From the NCBI RefSeq assembly GCF_021155765.1, contig NC_060112.1, positions 2,976,001-3,040,000 on the forward strand: a DNA stretch of 64,000 nucleotides, read 5' to 3'. Below the pieces are notes generated by a model. It searched no databases and was not told where the DNA came from. It was given only the letters and a program-made list of their open reading frames with translations. This stretch comes from Diprion similis. Taxonomy: Eukaryota; Arthropoda; Insecta; Hymenoptera; Diprionidae. The translations under genes and the position numbers were made by a program. Below, one piece after another: positions 41,501 to 56,121 of this stretch (its first letter is position 1; the number at the start of each line of letters is the position of its first letter).

Positions 41501-44500
41501 CATCCGATCGCGTATGATCGTGTTTCAAAAACATACGATAATTTCCATGACCGATGCGAAACGCGGAGTCATTCGACCATGGCCTCTTTATACCATGGAG
41601 AACGCGCTTGGGTTTATCGATACGCGTTGCCCATCATGGTAATTAGAGTCATTACCGTGGACAGCGCGGAGTTGAAGGGCTGTTTCTTTCTGCCACGACG
41701 CCGTAGGCAGTACCGAGCGATCTTCTTCCACATTATCGGTACCGGAAGTGGTCACTCGATGATCGGTTCATCTTCGATGGTGGTACCGAAGGTCGCACGA
41801 AGGGCAGGACTAAACACTGTGCACGAAACGCTGGAATGACGCTGCACTCTCTCTCTTTCCGGTCAACTCTCCATTCTACAATGCTGCGCACGTGCACTGT
41901 ACCAGGATTTACGGTATGCACTCTATTTACGGATCCAGCGTTGGTCCAAGAGGAGAGGAGAGGAGAGGAGAGACACGTGGGCGTGTGCACGGTGCACCAA
42001 ACGCGCAGAGACTAAACAGCGCTGGTGCAGCGCCGCGAGGCCTTCCGAATAATCGGAAAGAGCTGGCCGACGCTGTCGGCGAACGACTGGGCCAAGATGA
42101 GGCATAAAAATCGGAAATAGTCACTGCCGGCAACGGCCGACCGTCCAAAACTGATCCGAATTGATGTACCACTCCGCACCGCCACGTGCTGCACGCTGAG
42201 TTAAGGATGGATCGGCTGGACCGTCTGCGTGGAAAGTTTGGAGGAGGGAACAAAGACTTTCGTGAAAAACATCGCTACTCGATAAAAGCTACGATAGCTG
42301 ACAACAACTTGAGAAGACGTCTGATTATTATCACAACCTTCGAAACCGTCGAAACTCTGGTATTTTTCAACCGATTTTTCACGTTTTTTATCTCGTTATG
42401 GACATCGTAAAGATGTCCGGAGATCGGTTGAAAAAAAATTGGCAAACAGTGTGTATTCAGAAAAGTGTGTTTAATGTTCATCAGATAATTTGTGGGCATC
42501 TGGTTGCCGAGGAAAATAGGCCCGGAAGAGTTAGAATCGGATGAAAAACAGCGGAGTTTAATCATTTCAAAGGTTGTAATTGAAGGTGAAACCTTTTCTT
42601 GAAATGTTAATAAAATTAGCTGATTTTCTTTGAATTTCCGCAGTTTTATTTCTATTGCATAGTAACAGCGTTGTTTCAATTCGCGTTCGCCATAGTCATC
42701 GGCGCAAACAACATTACGCTGGACATTTTGCGAGTGGCTTTTTCGCATCTTCTAACTTTTGACAGAGACGGTCGGGCGGATTCATCCGTAACTACTGTAA
42801 CGAATACACAGGCGAGAGCCGCGATCCGACGTACCTATATACTGTGTATTTACTCAAGGAAGAATCAATACACTATCCTGTGTTGAATGCTTTCGATGAT
42901 AATTCTCTGCTTCGACTATAAACCGAAACTGACTCGCTCAAGACTCTTGGATTAACTGCAGAGAACATCGGATTAACGGTTGTAAGCGTTTAAACGACGC
43001 CTTCGATCATCGCGACAACTTTTCCATCATCCTCAAATATCCCAAATTTCATTCTCGAATCAAGGTAACGATCCGGGTAGTCATTTCCGAGCTTGAACGC
43101 GAATTTTTGGGTAACGGCTTGATTGATCGAAACTATACTTTTGCATAACATAAGCTTCTATAGAATCAGATATCAATTACGCGCTTTTTTACTATCTGCA
43201 GAATTAAATTCCGACCTTATAGATTGAGATTTTTATAGTTATTGTTACTACACAGTTCTTTAAATATTTTCGTTCTTCACCATTGGTGGAAAATATCGTA
43301 ATTATGGGTGCAGAATAAAAACGATTTTCATCATAACTGTGGTTGGGAAATCTACTGTGTCTTGGACGTTCTTTTTTAATAGAGTCTTCGCATTCTTCTT
43401 CTGAATATTTCGAAAATTTGATTTAGAAGGTGGAAGGAACAGTGAAGTGATTGTAGTCTGAAATCGTTACTCAACTGTAGTCAGAACTTCCAAAAATATC
43501 TAGTGTATTGAGAAACTGAATTATGTACTATTGAGATTGGCGAAAAAATAAGTATCTTTTCTACCGACATTTAAATTTAAAAAAAAACACAAAATTCCTC
43601 CAAGCTCCGGTAATTTCGGGAGGCGCTCATCCGTTTAGCGAATTGTATTGATAATGATAGGTATGTAAATGCCTGAACTGACGCTCCGCCGCATTTTCTG
43701 TGTTCAACTCGTTTCGTTGTTAATTTTCCTTTTTCGACTTGAACGAGTTTCTCATTTCAACATTCCAAGAATATGTAAAATATTGTGAAACGTAACATGA
43801 TTTCAAGGAAAACTTGTGGGATCAGTGAAGCGAAAAGGATCAGTATTCGGCAGCTGCTTCATTGAAATTCGATGTTATAACTAATTATCATCTTCGCCTT
43901 GCCTTTCAACTTACTGAAACGACTTAATTAACATGTTAACGATCAACAACCTGTCTTGGTCCTCTTGTTACCGTTCAACCCTTTCACCTTTCATCCCTTC
44001 TTGCCTTTCACCCGAGTTATACAATCTTTCCCGATGTATTCGCGAATCCTATGGTTCGGTATCAGGATGTCCAGTTATTTGTGAAAACGTAATTCTCTGA
44101 GAATTCCAAGTTTTCCAAACAAAAATCATTATTTATCCAGTTTGTTCTCATGGAAACAATAAATGAAAAATACAACCTGAGTATACAATTAAGCACATGT
44201 ATTACCGATCTGAGAGCCTGATTTTAAATCTGAACAATTGTCGATACCGTTTCCTCGAGTCACCAAATCGTGGTTGTTCAAATGTACTGTCAGCGTTTTA
44301 TTTGTTGAAGGTACGATCGATTTTCAAGGAAAATGTAAAGAAACAATAAAAAAAATTGTACAAACGAGAGGTCAAAAAAGTAGCAGATTTGTTCGATTTT
44401 ACTCCACGATGTTGCAGGCTTACAGTTAGATTACAAAAATGTTTGTTTTAACTGTCAATTCAATATTGCTATTTGTTGATTGAAATGGATATGTTGCGCA

Positions 44501-47500
44501 GCAATTTTGAAAAATTAAATACTCAACGACAAAATCGTGCTACAAAAGGAATCTCCTAGTGGGATTGTATTTTTTTATTTATTATTCTTTTAGTCTTCAT
44601 GAAAACTGAAAAATTAATTGATGCATAAGGGTGTAACTGCAAAAAATATTATTGTTATTCCTGTCATTCCGATAATTGATGACTTGGATAATCGACGTAC
44701 AGAAAATCGACATCCTCGCTGTACAATTTTTAGTTTCAATTTTTTATGCGTTTGAGTAGTTTTTAAAGCGGTGGCAGAAACAAAAATGGCGGTTACCACC
44801 TTTTGTTTTGATTTCTTTTTCACTTATACTCATGAATGGTAAAAGGTTGTATCTACCTAACGTACGACCTTTTCTCTTTGCCTTTTGAAACGCTTGATTT
44901 TAAATAAATTATGCGTTTTGATGATTTTCAGAACTCATGGCGAGGAAGAAATATTGATACATGGTTTATATATGGGTTAAAAAAGTTGAAGTGTAGAGAC
45001 TCGTGTAAAAACTGCGAAGAAATGATATTTCAGATTTCGAAAATCCATTTACGGGGGCACCTCTGACTAGAATTTTTTGAAAATTGATTTTTTTTTATTC
45101 GCGTTTCTGAAAGTTTCAAGTATGAAGAATATTGTGTGTAAATTGCATGACAAGATTCGAAGAGTTGTACAAATTGTGGCTGATTCACCGAACTTTAAAC
45201 TCGATTATCTCGAAACTTCCTTTTCAGAGTCCGTGCCTAGGATATCTCGAAAACGACAGGACCAACTTTTACTAAATTTGGACACCATGTTTTTCTACAC
45301 TTTGTTTCGTTCACTGCGTACGGTTTTTTTTCGATTCAATCATTTATTTTTTTAGGAACCAAAAAAGGTATTCAATTTAGGCCGAAAAACGAACGTTAGA
45401 GTTGAGACGTTTACCGTTTCGTCAAAAATAAATTTTTTTTTAAATAAAACAGCGCAATATGGTATACTTCAAAATCCCGTAGGAATTTTTTGTTTTAGAT
45501 CAACCGACTGTTTAAAACAGGTTTTACACCAATCACTGTATTAACATCGCAACGAATGGATAAATTTCGATGAAAAAATTACCGAATAGACCTTGATGTA
45601 TAAACTTTGAAATTAAAAAAAAACACAAAAAAAAAACGGATGGAATCGAATAAACAGTTTTTGAGATAAAAATTCCCGAAATTCGCCTACTTTTCTAGCC
45701 ATCTAGTTGGATGTGCCCCCTTAATATTATATTATAAGACACTTTAAGGGAGCGGAGGTTGTTCCCATATTTATAAGGATGGTGATGATAAGAAGGTGAA
45801 TAATTACCGACCAGTATTTCTAATTTCTAATACCGCCAAGGTGTTTCAGAGGTTTGTTTATGATAGACTGTGTCATTTTGTCAATGGCAATTACTCTTCA
45901 CTCTAAAAATCAATTTAATTTACTATTTTTTCTAATCTTTTCTAAGTACCGAAATAAACTATTTCAAACTAATCTACAGACCCAAGAGAGTAACAATAAA
46001 TTTATTCAGATTTTTCAAATCACAATTGCATTGAAAAAATACTATAGATCCACCTTACCGACGGAGTCAGTGATATTTCACCTTACCGACGTAAGGTTAA
46101 ACAGAAATGAAGCAAGTAATATATTCTTCTCAAAAGCTCGTCTCATTTCCCACAAGATTCCATATGAAATGAAAATGCGAAACGGCGTTCACACGATTCT
46201 CTCCCTCGACCCCCGTTAAAAAAGAAAACCAAAATCCACCGCCAAAAATATCGTTGAGTCAAATATCGGCCGACTACCTCTTTCCTGATGGCCCCCTTGA
46301 CCGGAACGGTTTGAATCGGCGGCCCGTTTTCAACGAGGAGGCTCTTGGTGCTGCCACCCCTGACCCTGACGCTGCTCCAGCGTTGCCTGGGGGCGAGTTC
46401 GGCGATCCTCTCGCCACGTTCGCCATCGCGAAGCGAGCCGCCGCCCTTGGCCCTGAGGGCGCCAAGGATTACGGGGGCGGTGGGGGCGGCCGGGGCGACT
46501 GGGACCTGCAGCTGGCCCAGAAGGTGCTCGGACATGGCCCTGGGCGACTTGAGGCAGGCCATATTGGAATCCTGGCGGCGGCACGGGGGCGGCGATTCTA
46601 ACTGATCCAGCAGCCTCGTTGACGCCGAGGAATAATTACCGCCGCGGGCATTTGAACCGTAGCCTGGACCCCGGAGCAGAAGCTGTTTACGTCGTATCAC
46701 CACCGGCGGCGGAAGCCGTCCGAAAATCGTCGACGTGACCCGCCCCCCTCCCCCGACCGCCGCCACTTCCTCCTCTTCCTCCTCCGTCGATAAAGAGGAC
46801 GACGATGATATCGAGCGGGATCTCGACTGCAGTCGGGACCTGACTGTTTTCTTTAGGAAGTCAATTTTGGATGATTTTCTTTCTTTCTTTATTTATTTTT
46901 TTTATTTTGTGTATTACGTCGGTTTGGTTTTTTTTTTTTTTTTTTTATTATTAAAAATTCTCTTCCAGCAAACCTTATTTTTCACTCACGAATTTATTAA
47001 ATAATCTCCCACCTATTCAGCGTCCTTCGCTTTCTCTGTCGATAAAGAGGGCGAGGATATCGAGCGCGATCTCGATTACGGTTGGGAATTCACGTTTTTT
47101 CCTTGCAAGTCTAACTTGAATGAGGTTGTTTGTTTTTATTTTCCTTTCTTTCGATTCGTATTTTGTGCGTTTTTTGCTTTCAATTTTCGTTTTCGAAATT
47201 CTTTTCCCGGCAAGCCTTATGTTTCACTTACGACTTTATTAATTCCCACCTACTTCGCCTCCGTCGGTAAAGAGGATGACGAGAATATTAAATGGAAACT
47301 CTCTTGGTTGAATTTTTTTTCTTTCTTCGTTTTATATTTGATGTAATTTTTATTTCTAATTTCTCGTTCAGTTAAACCTCTTTTTCACTCACGATGTTAA
47401 TTTTATCATAAAGATATAATTTTCGTAAGGAATTTCGTATTCTACCGTTGTTTTAGTTTCGGTTTATCTTTTTCGTTATCATCCACACACTCGTCCGTAT

Positions 47501-47644
47501 CATTTAACGCGTTCTAGTATACGGAAATAATTAGAACGAAGTTCTTATTCTTTCGAAGCGTTTTTTTTTTAATTTGTTTATTTATTTTTTAAGCTGTTGT
47601 AGTTTCCGTATCGTGCAATATCAATGTATTTGATATTGTTGTTG

Positions 47645-47681
<37 letters not shown>

Positions 47682-49778
47682 TATTACAGTATTTTATATT
47701 AATTATAAACGTGTTTAAATTTATCACTTTACGTAAATAAAACTCATTCTAAAACTCGTTTTTCTGACATGTATAGAATTGTTAAGGTATTACACATTTC
47801 GTCGATTACACAACCGCGATAAAATTTTCCCGATGAATATTTCTCTCTCCTTTTCTCTCTCATCATACTTTTAAAACGCTGTCGTAGACATCACATGTAT
47901 TATGCACAATAGCTTTTTCGCTAATTAACCCATTTCTACCTATACACGGCCATGTACATACGTATGTACTACATACCATTTATCATATATGCATAGGTAT
48001 TGTGATAAATTATTTGTACGAGCGTGTGTGCGTTCCTTTGTAATAATAATTATAATTGTTCTTTCCTTTGTTTTTAGTGTCAAGCGTTTTATCACAGATC
48101 GCGGATGACGAAGAATTTTATCGTATTTACTTATCTATTTATTTATTCATTCATTTTTTCCACGTATATTTGTATATGGAATACTTGTCTTGGCAGAGTG
48201 AAAATAAATAAAAACTTCTCGGTGTTGTAGATAAATTACAGAGATGTTAAAAAATATTTTTGAATTGTGTCTGCACGCGGATATCAGAATATAACAAAAT
48301 GAAAAGAACAATTTTTTTTTTTGTTCTTTTTATATTATATGCATATATGGTATATTATTACGTGAAATATATATAGGTATTAGGTATCATCAGGTACGCA
48401 AATGTACAATACAAAGAGTACCGTACATGTATAATAATTTAATGAGATTGTACGTCGTAATTACGTGTGCCTTCGCAACATTCATTTTTTAGTTTGTTTG
48501 TTTGTTTGTTCTCAGTTTCTTTTTTCTTCCTTTTGGCTATCGAAAAAAACGAAAGAAAAACGAGAGGTCAAGTATTCGAAAATTCATGACAATAATTTTA
48601 CAATATTGTATAGAAAATAAGGGCAATTATTGGATGGAACACGCGGTATTATTTATATAGGTATATATTTAATACGTGGTCAGTCGGGTTCTTGGTTATT
48701 CATTTATTCATTTTATTCATTCGTGGATATATTAATTTTTCATTTTTTTTTTTTTTACATATATGTATGTATATGTACGTATAGAACAGATTTGTATCTT
48801 TTTGTATAATATTATATATTGGTTTAATAATACGCGAATATATTGACATTGATTGATTTAACTTTCTTCGAATTACATCAGTCTATATATGCAACGATTA
48901 TTGATTAAGTAATTTATGAATTTAACGAAATTTTCTTATTTCTCTTATTTAAAGTATAATAATAGCAAAGTGAATTTTACAAATCCTTCACTTTCCCGTT
49001 AACTTCTCTTTCATTATCATTGATAATAATTTTATTTTTTATATATATTCACGTTTTATTTATGTAACATAAGCTCGAGTGACTTAATCATTTATAAAGT
49101 ACTATTTATAGTACATTATGCTTAGACAATATAACGTAGATAGACATTTTCGTGTGACTTTTACTTGAGTGTATGTGTATAATTTTCTCAACGTTATAAA
49201 CTCGCTCAATTATAAACTAATTTATTCCCTTGTGGGTCGGTAGAAAAAAAGATGAAATTTATTAAAATAATTTTTACGGTAAGCAATATTGAGTTCGAAT
49301 TGAGTTACAAGAGGGGAGGGAAAAATAAGAATAAGAATAAATTGTGGATATAGAAAAAAAGTGAAAAGATACTCTCGTGTAAAACGCGACACGGTTTTTT
49401 CTACTTCTGAGTATGTACATTTGCACGTAAATATATGTCAGTATATATAGTGAAAAACGTTGAATCAATACGGAGCCTTTAACCTTTCTTGTTGGTCTTA
49501 TGGTACATGGAATATAGATGGGATCATTTATACATTCCAGTACATTACACCAATGTATCAATACACACGGTATAAAATCGAATTCGGTAAGTCGATACTC
49601 TTGTGCTTGACAAGTCTCGACGACTTGATGGTGTCTCTATGAATGGGAGGGAGAAAAGAAATCATAAAAAAGAACAAAAAAAAAAAAAAAAAACGAAAAA
49701 ACCTAACAAGAACTCCGGTAAAAAGGAAACTCTATTTCACTATCGCTATATAATTTCTGTTTATATTTTACATCTATT

Positions 49779-49815
<37 letters not shown>

Positions 49816-52800
49816 TTTGTGCTTCGTGTTATATACTCGTGTCGTCGCAATACCGCGAGATAATGATCCCCTCCTGGCGTTTGGTTCGTTTTTTTTTTTT
49901 CTTTCTATTTATTTGTTTATTTGTTTATTGTTATTTTATATTCTTTTTTACTCCGTTTCTTCGATTATCATACGGTTTAGTTTCCGTTTTACTTTCCTTT
50001 CCCTGTTACTTGACTCTCTCAAAGAACGGGATCATTGGTGCAGGTTTTTTCTTTCTGCCTTTTTCCCTTTTGTTTTCTGCATTTTTAATTTCGATTATCG
50101 TTTTAACTTTATAATTTACTCTCACTTTTGGCACTGTATTAATTGCGTTGCGATTTTTGGTTGTAATAACGTTGTGATAATACTTCTCAACTAGCTATGG
50201 AGTAATAAAAAAAAAATGGACTACGTATTAATATTTATCGTCGTCGTTTTTTTTTTTTTTTTTTTTTTTTTTCAATTTTTAACCTTAGTTTATTCGATAA
50301 TTTTACTTATCAATTCATTTCTGTATTCTACAACTTCATCACGTATATATAAGTTTCTTCACCATCTGACACATCGTTTCGATAATATTTCATCGTCCAC
50401 TTTACACTATCCGTTATACGTGTACATATTTTTCTTTCCTCTTATACACGTGTATGTCAATATTTTCTAAAAAGAATCGTCAATTGCGTTAGACAGAATA
50501 AAACGTTTCGCAGAGTCGCCGGTAGAAAAGAAGCGATGAAATGGAATCTTTAATGTGAAAATAAGTGGTGGATTTTCAGTCACATCACTCGTGAAATTAT
50601 GATGTCGATAAATAATAGAAACAAAGAAAAAAGGAAAGAAAAAATATCAAACTTTGCCTCGCAGTCGATATCACTGAATTAATAACAATAATCAATCCAG
50701 ACGATATTCGTGCAGCGAGGCGATCCGCGATGAAAAATTTGTAGATAAAACAAGAAAGAAAAGAACAGAAAAAAAGAATAACAAATGTGCACACAATACG
50801 AGAAACAGAAAGAAGAATTTGTTAACACAGTGACGAACAATGAAAGAATGGTGAAAAAAAAAAAAAAAACTGTTTCATTATTTATTTATGTTTTTATACT
50901 AAAGTCGAGATATACTCGGTGCAACGTTTAACTAGACAATCTCACTGCGTCATAATCGGATATAAAAGAAGATAAAAAAAAATTGACGAAAGAAAAGAAG
51001 AGTAAAAACAAAAAAAAATGGAAACAAAAAAAAATTGCCTCGTACAGAAAAATGAAAATCGACGATTTGGAATGAAGAAAAAAAAAAAAAACGAAAACTA
51101 TATGTATTTCAATATGATCGGTGCAATGCGTAGCGGTTTAATCCGAAAATGCAATTTTGTTCACGTTCGATAATCACGAGAGGGTGAAAAAAACAAAAAA
51201 CAAAAAAAAAAAATTCTCGCGCTAAAGGGTGATCCGCGAGGTTACGTTTAAGGGTACGCTCCGCTCTGCTTTAGGCGCTTGGTACGACGGACGAGCAGAA
51301 GTTGTTACAACCAACTGCGACGCTCCTCTCTCAACGGCGAAACGAACGATCAGAAGCTGACAGAGAGAGGGAGAGAGAGGGAGGGAGGGAGGGAGAGTGC
51401 TAGAAAAGAGAGGGGGGAGGGGGAAGGGGTAGAATATTCCTCGCACACCTGTACAACCCCCGGGTATTGATTGTTCTTCCTGCGCTGGCGCCATGACTCG
51501 TGTTGTGACCCCCCCCCCCCCCCTCCCCTCTCTCTGTTCGCCCTCCTTTCCCCTCTCGAGCCTTCTGCATCCCCCGGAGATTCGAGGGGTCGCGAGTGTC
51601 TAGTGCCGCGAATTACAGACTACAGAGCGCACGGTCTGTAGATTCTGGGTTTGTTTTTATTTCCATTTTTGCGGTTGGTTGTTTCTTATTTTTTTTTGTC
51701 TTCTTCGTCGTCAACGCCTAACCTCATTTCTAGGTTAATTTTTATTCACCTTCTAATGTATATCTCGCTCCGGCTTCCCCGGTTTTATCCGTTTAACTTA
51801 TAGCTCATACGTAACGTATGTGTATATATATGTATATACTATATATGTATGTATGTCATGCAGACCCACGGACCCACTGAAATAAAGTTATACGACCCTC
51901 GACCTCTCGCGGGACTATCTTGAAACTGAAATGCGCTAAGTTGAGCTGCGCATCGTGCAGCAATTAACGCGCGCGATTCGCCCAGCTCTACTTATCTGCA
52001 CACTTCGGTGTTTCCTGGGGCGGGAATGCGGAGGTAGAAATTCTGGCTTATATGTTCACACACGTGTAGGTCTTATATGTACTGCAGCGAGAGTTGATAT
52101 TGAATGTATGTACATGTATACATATGTATGCATGTGTAACACAGGTTGTACCGCTCCCTGAAGGAGAAACTAGGGGAGAACTGGCTGAGGGAAAATGAAA
52201 AGTTGAGGGGAAAAAAGCTCATCGGATTATTGTATGCACGGTGCAGGATGCGTTCTTGAACGTTCCAGGGATTTAAAGTATAATATTAACGCTTTGGAAT
52301 GATGATATAATATGTTTAACTCTTTGATTCGTACATTTTTTAAATCAATATTTTGCTTTGAATTTTGTTACTCGGGAGTTTTTTGGGTTGCTGATCGCAA
52401 ATATGAAGTCAGCATTTATGAATCCTGGTGAAAGGGTGGACTAGTATTATTCCCGACTCGATAATTCGAACCTAAGATATTCTAACCTGAAATTTTTACG
52501 GTGGGATGCTAAGCATTCCACTGTGACTGGATAGTCTAGTCGAAATAGGTCTGAATTCAAAATGCTCGGCTGCAGTTTGGGTGCATTTTGCTTTATGAAG
52601 ATTTTTGACCTTTGGGAACTCAAATCTGGAGTCATTTTTGAGCTGCATAGCCGAGGTTTCGAGAAAACAGCCAAATTTTACCTTTTTTTGCATTTTCCTC
52701 AAAAACTGCTGTCGATACATGAAAAATGACTTGACCATCGTGTAGAGCGGAAAATTCTACATCGAATTATGTTCTCATATGTCGAAAACAGGGTCGAATT

Positions 52801-55563
52801 AACAAAAGAAAACAGAAGTTATTTCATCAAAATTCTCCAGATCCCGTCGATAAGTAGAATTTCATTTTTCTTAATTTGTTAATCCGACTCCATTGCCGAC
52901 ATGTGAGAACATAATTCAATGTAGAATCTTCTGCTCTACACGATGGTCAAGTCATTTTTCATCTATAGACAGCAGTTTTTGAGGAAAATGCAAAAAACGT
53001 GAATTTTTCCTGTTTTCTCGAAACCACAGGTATGCAGCTCAAAAATGCCTGCAGATTTGAGTTCCTGAAAACAGCCTGTGTACCAAAATCTAGTCACGAG
53101 CCGTATATTTTGAATGCAGACTTATTGTGACTGGACTATGAAAGGGTTAAATTGAGCCATACATCACACTTGAATTTCATTTCAGGTTAATAGTATTACA
53201 TTGTATCATGTATCGTGTTTGATAAGGCACACAATTATCGTATGTATACCAACCTCTCGATAAGACCGCCGACCCTACGAGAAAAAAAGAGAGAGACTAC
53301 AAGAAAAAAAACTAAAGACACACGTTTTTTACGTCGTATATATCTGTAGAACACGTGTGACGTGGCATAAATTGTGACGTCATGGAAACGTTTGAAATTG
53401 AAACTTGGCCTCCTCTATTGAACACTTACATAACCCAGATAACAAAGGATGTTTGAGTCTGGTGTCAGGTGTTTAGTACAGATGTCGATAGATTGACTCA
53501 CAGCGCCGTCTATTAAAAACTTACGGAACTTATAAATGAATCACAACCCCTTGTCCTATAAAATCTCCTTAAATTTGCAATAAAAAATATTGAGGGTCGC
53601 TTATCAGGATGAAAACTATCTTATCTCTCAAGTTGGACCAAGCAATACACATTTAACGTGACATGAACATCGTGACACAGTTTTTTTATATTGTATAAAG
53701 ATAAAGGTACGGGGATGTAGAGAGATCGTGTAATGTGCGCGTGTTTTGGTTTTCTTTGATGTTTTCTAATTCAATATACCCACATATTATTATTTGCACT
53801 GAAGCTGTTTTCCGGTAAACAACTCAATTTTTTCCTTATTAATATAGCTGTTCGCTGGAGGGTAGAAACATGTGGACCGGCGATTGAAGGAAATGCAATA
53901 TTGGCGCTACTATATGTATATATATATATATATACATACATGTACAGTATGTTCATTGATATATATTTATACGTATAACGAGAACCCTAAGGCTTGTGTA
54001 CGTAAAAACAGAGGAAACAAAGAAGCTGGAGAAGGAGATGAAATATATCCTAACCGCGTTTATAAGAAGGAAAAACAAAAAAGCTTTCACGATTCTATAA
54101 GGAAAATAACTTTTCCCTTATTTTTTCCGCTGTATTTTGTATTTTCATTTCAATCCAATATTCTAATCAACGATGGAAAAACATTTATTCGGCTTTTACA
54201 ATATGAAAATTTTACTCACTGCATTTAATATTATATTAAATATGTAATAAAAGGGAAAATGAAAGCAGATATTTTTCAAAATCTGAAAAGATTTCGGATT
54301 CGATCGGTACTCTAGTTTTCAAGTTATTCAAATGTAATCATTTTTTTTAAATCGAATGATATCTCAAAACCAAATCAACCGATTTTCATAATTACTGTCT
54401 CAATGGACGGGACTCTTAACTGAAAAATTAATAGATTTTAGATTCGATCGGTTCTGCGATTTTCGAGTTATTCGAATAACAAATAAAAAGAAAAAAAAAA
54501 ATGGAACTGTGAAAATTTGGCTAATTTCTGTGGGTGATAACCAATGTGTAAAATTTTTTCCCAAATTTTGAAAAAGTAAAAAGACGATCCACTTTTTGCC
54601 AACATAAGGCATCAACTGCCCAAGTTTCACTCTGATCGCTTGATCGGTATACGAGTTTTGCATCTTCGCATTTTCGAGGTGTACAACGCGTCTTTATAAC
54701 CACCTTAACCTCTAGGACTTAAAAGTGGTCATTTCTGTACAGCTTTCATGTACTGTCACAAAAAACACAGCGAATAGATCTGACATTTCGCGATTCTAAC
54801 CTCAATTTCATGCTTCGTAAACAAACGCGTAACATGTTTTTGTCTTATAAAGTATCCTGTGCAACATGGAGGCAACGGTCTTTTCGCCTCGCGTATTTGA
54901 AATATTACAAACTTACGCTCGGTACGAAAAGACCGCGTTTGCCTCCTTAATTGTTATACAATATACCATTTTTCCGTACTCTACAAAAACCACAGACCAG
55001 CAGAAGACTTCCTGTTATAAATCGTACGAGGAGCTTGAAAAAAGGAGTGAAAAAATGAAAAAAAAAAAAAAAAAAGAAAAACGGGGAATCGGCAGGATCG
55101 TCGACCCTCACCTGCTCGGCCCGCGGCTTCGTCTTCTCGTCCTGCTCCTTGGTGAGGTCCTCGACCAGTTCGTGGAGCAGTCGTATGTCCTGGGGGCTGC
55201 AAGGGGAGCGCGGATCCCCCGCGACCCCCGCCCCTATAGTGCGGGGCGCCAGATCCGGGTCCGCGTCCCCCGGCCCTGGGGGGCAGACGCGGTCGCCCTG
55301 CGGCGGCGCTGCGAGTTCCCGAGATCCCGCCGCTGTTCCCGCCTCCGAAATCCTCCCCGCCTTCCTCGTCCCACCCCAAACGTCGCGGCCCCCGAAAACC
55401 TCGGTCACCTTCTTATCCTCCCTCTCATTATCGTACATTTAGTGCATTCGAAATTTATCATCCACGGATCCGCCGACGAATCGCCGATTTTTTCACTTTT
55501 TTCACTAATCTTTTATATATATATATATATATATATAATAATTTTTTTTCTCCCGGGAACGTG

Positions 55564-55642
<79 letters not shown>

Positions 55643-56078
55643 ATTAAGCCGCTTCTCGCATCGTTATTGTCTTTTGTATAATTTCAATGTTTTTTTTTTA
55701 CTTTCTCTTTTATTTATGCCTCGCTTTTCTTCCACTCAAACTTTTTTTTCAACCATCTATTCATTTTTTTGCAATAAAATTATCGGTTATGTGTTATTTA
55801 TATTTATTTATAGTTTTGTCTAATCGATTCATGCATTTTTTTTTTTTTTTTCTTCTTCTTTTTTCTTTCACACTGATTTCCTCTAATTTATATCGAATAA
55901 CTCTTCGCTTCTTTTCGGTTTCAGTCTATAATAACCATCTTTAACGTCGATGATTTCTTATCATCCTGCGACGATTTAATAACTTTATCACCAATTTCGC
56001 GTTGGCAGAATATTATCTACGGTGAGTGACAAATTATAAAACCATTATATATCATACTATACGAATTTATTTTTACCA

Positions 56079-56121
<43 letters not shown>

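Noticed and set aside
41295..42253. Overlapping frames on both strands in a GC-rich island
   Set aside because: Multiple overlapping frames are expected from the higher GC content; none matches a known protein or ends at a phase-0 donor for sei.
51222..51494. Minus-strand ATG frame in a GC-rich island, possible extra sei first exon
   Set aside because: Its candidate donor is phase 1, incompatible with the phase-0 acceptor at 40514, and the rest is low-complexity Pro/Leu/Ser.
54866..55681. 271-codon plus-strand open frame
   Set aside because: It is the antisense shadow of the GC-rich sei alternative exon, extended through the T70 homopolymer.
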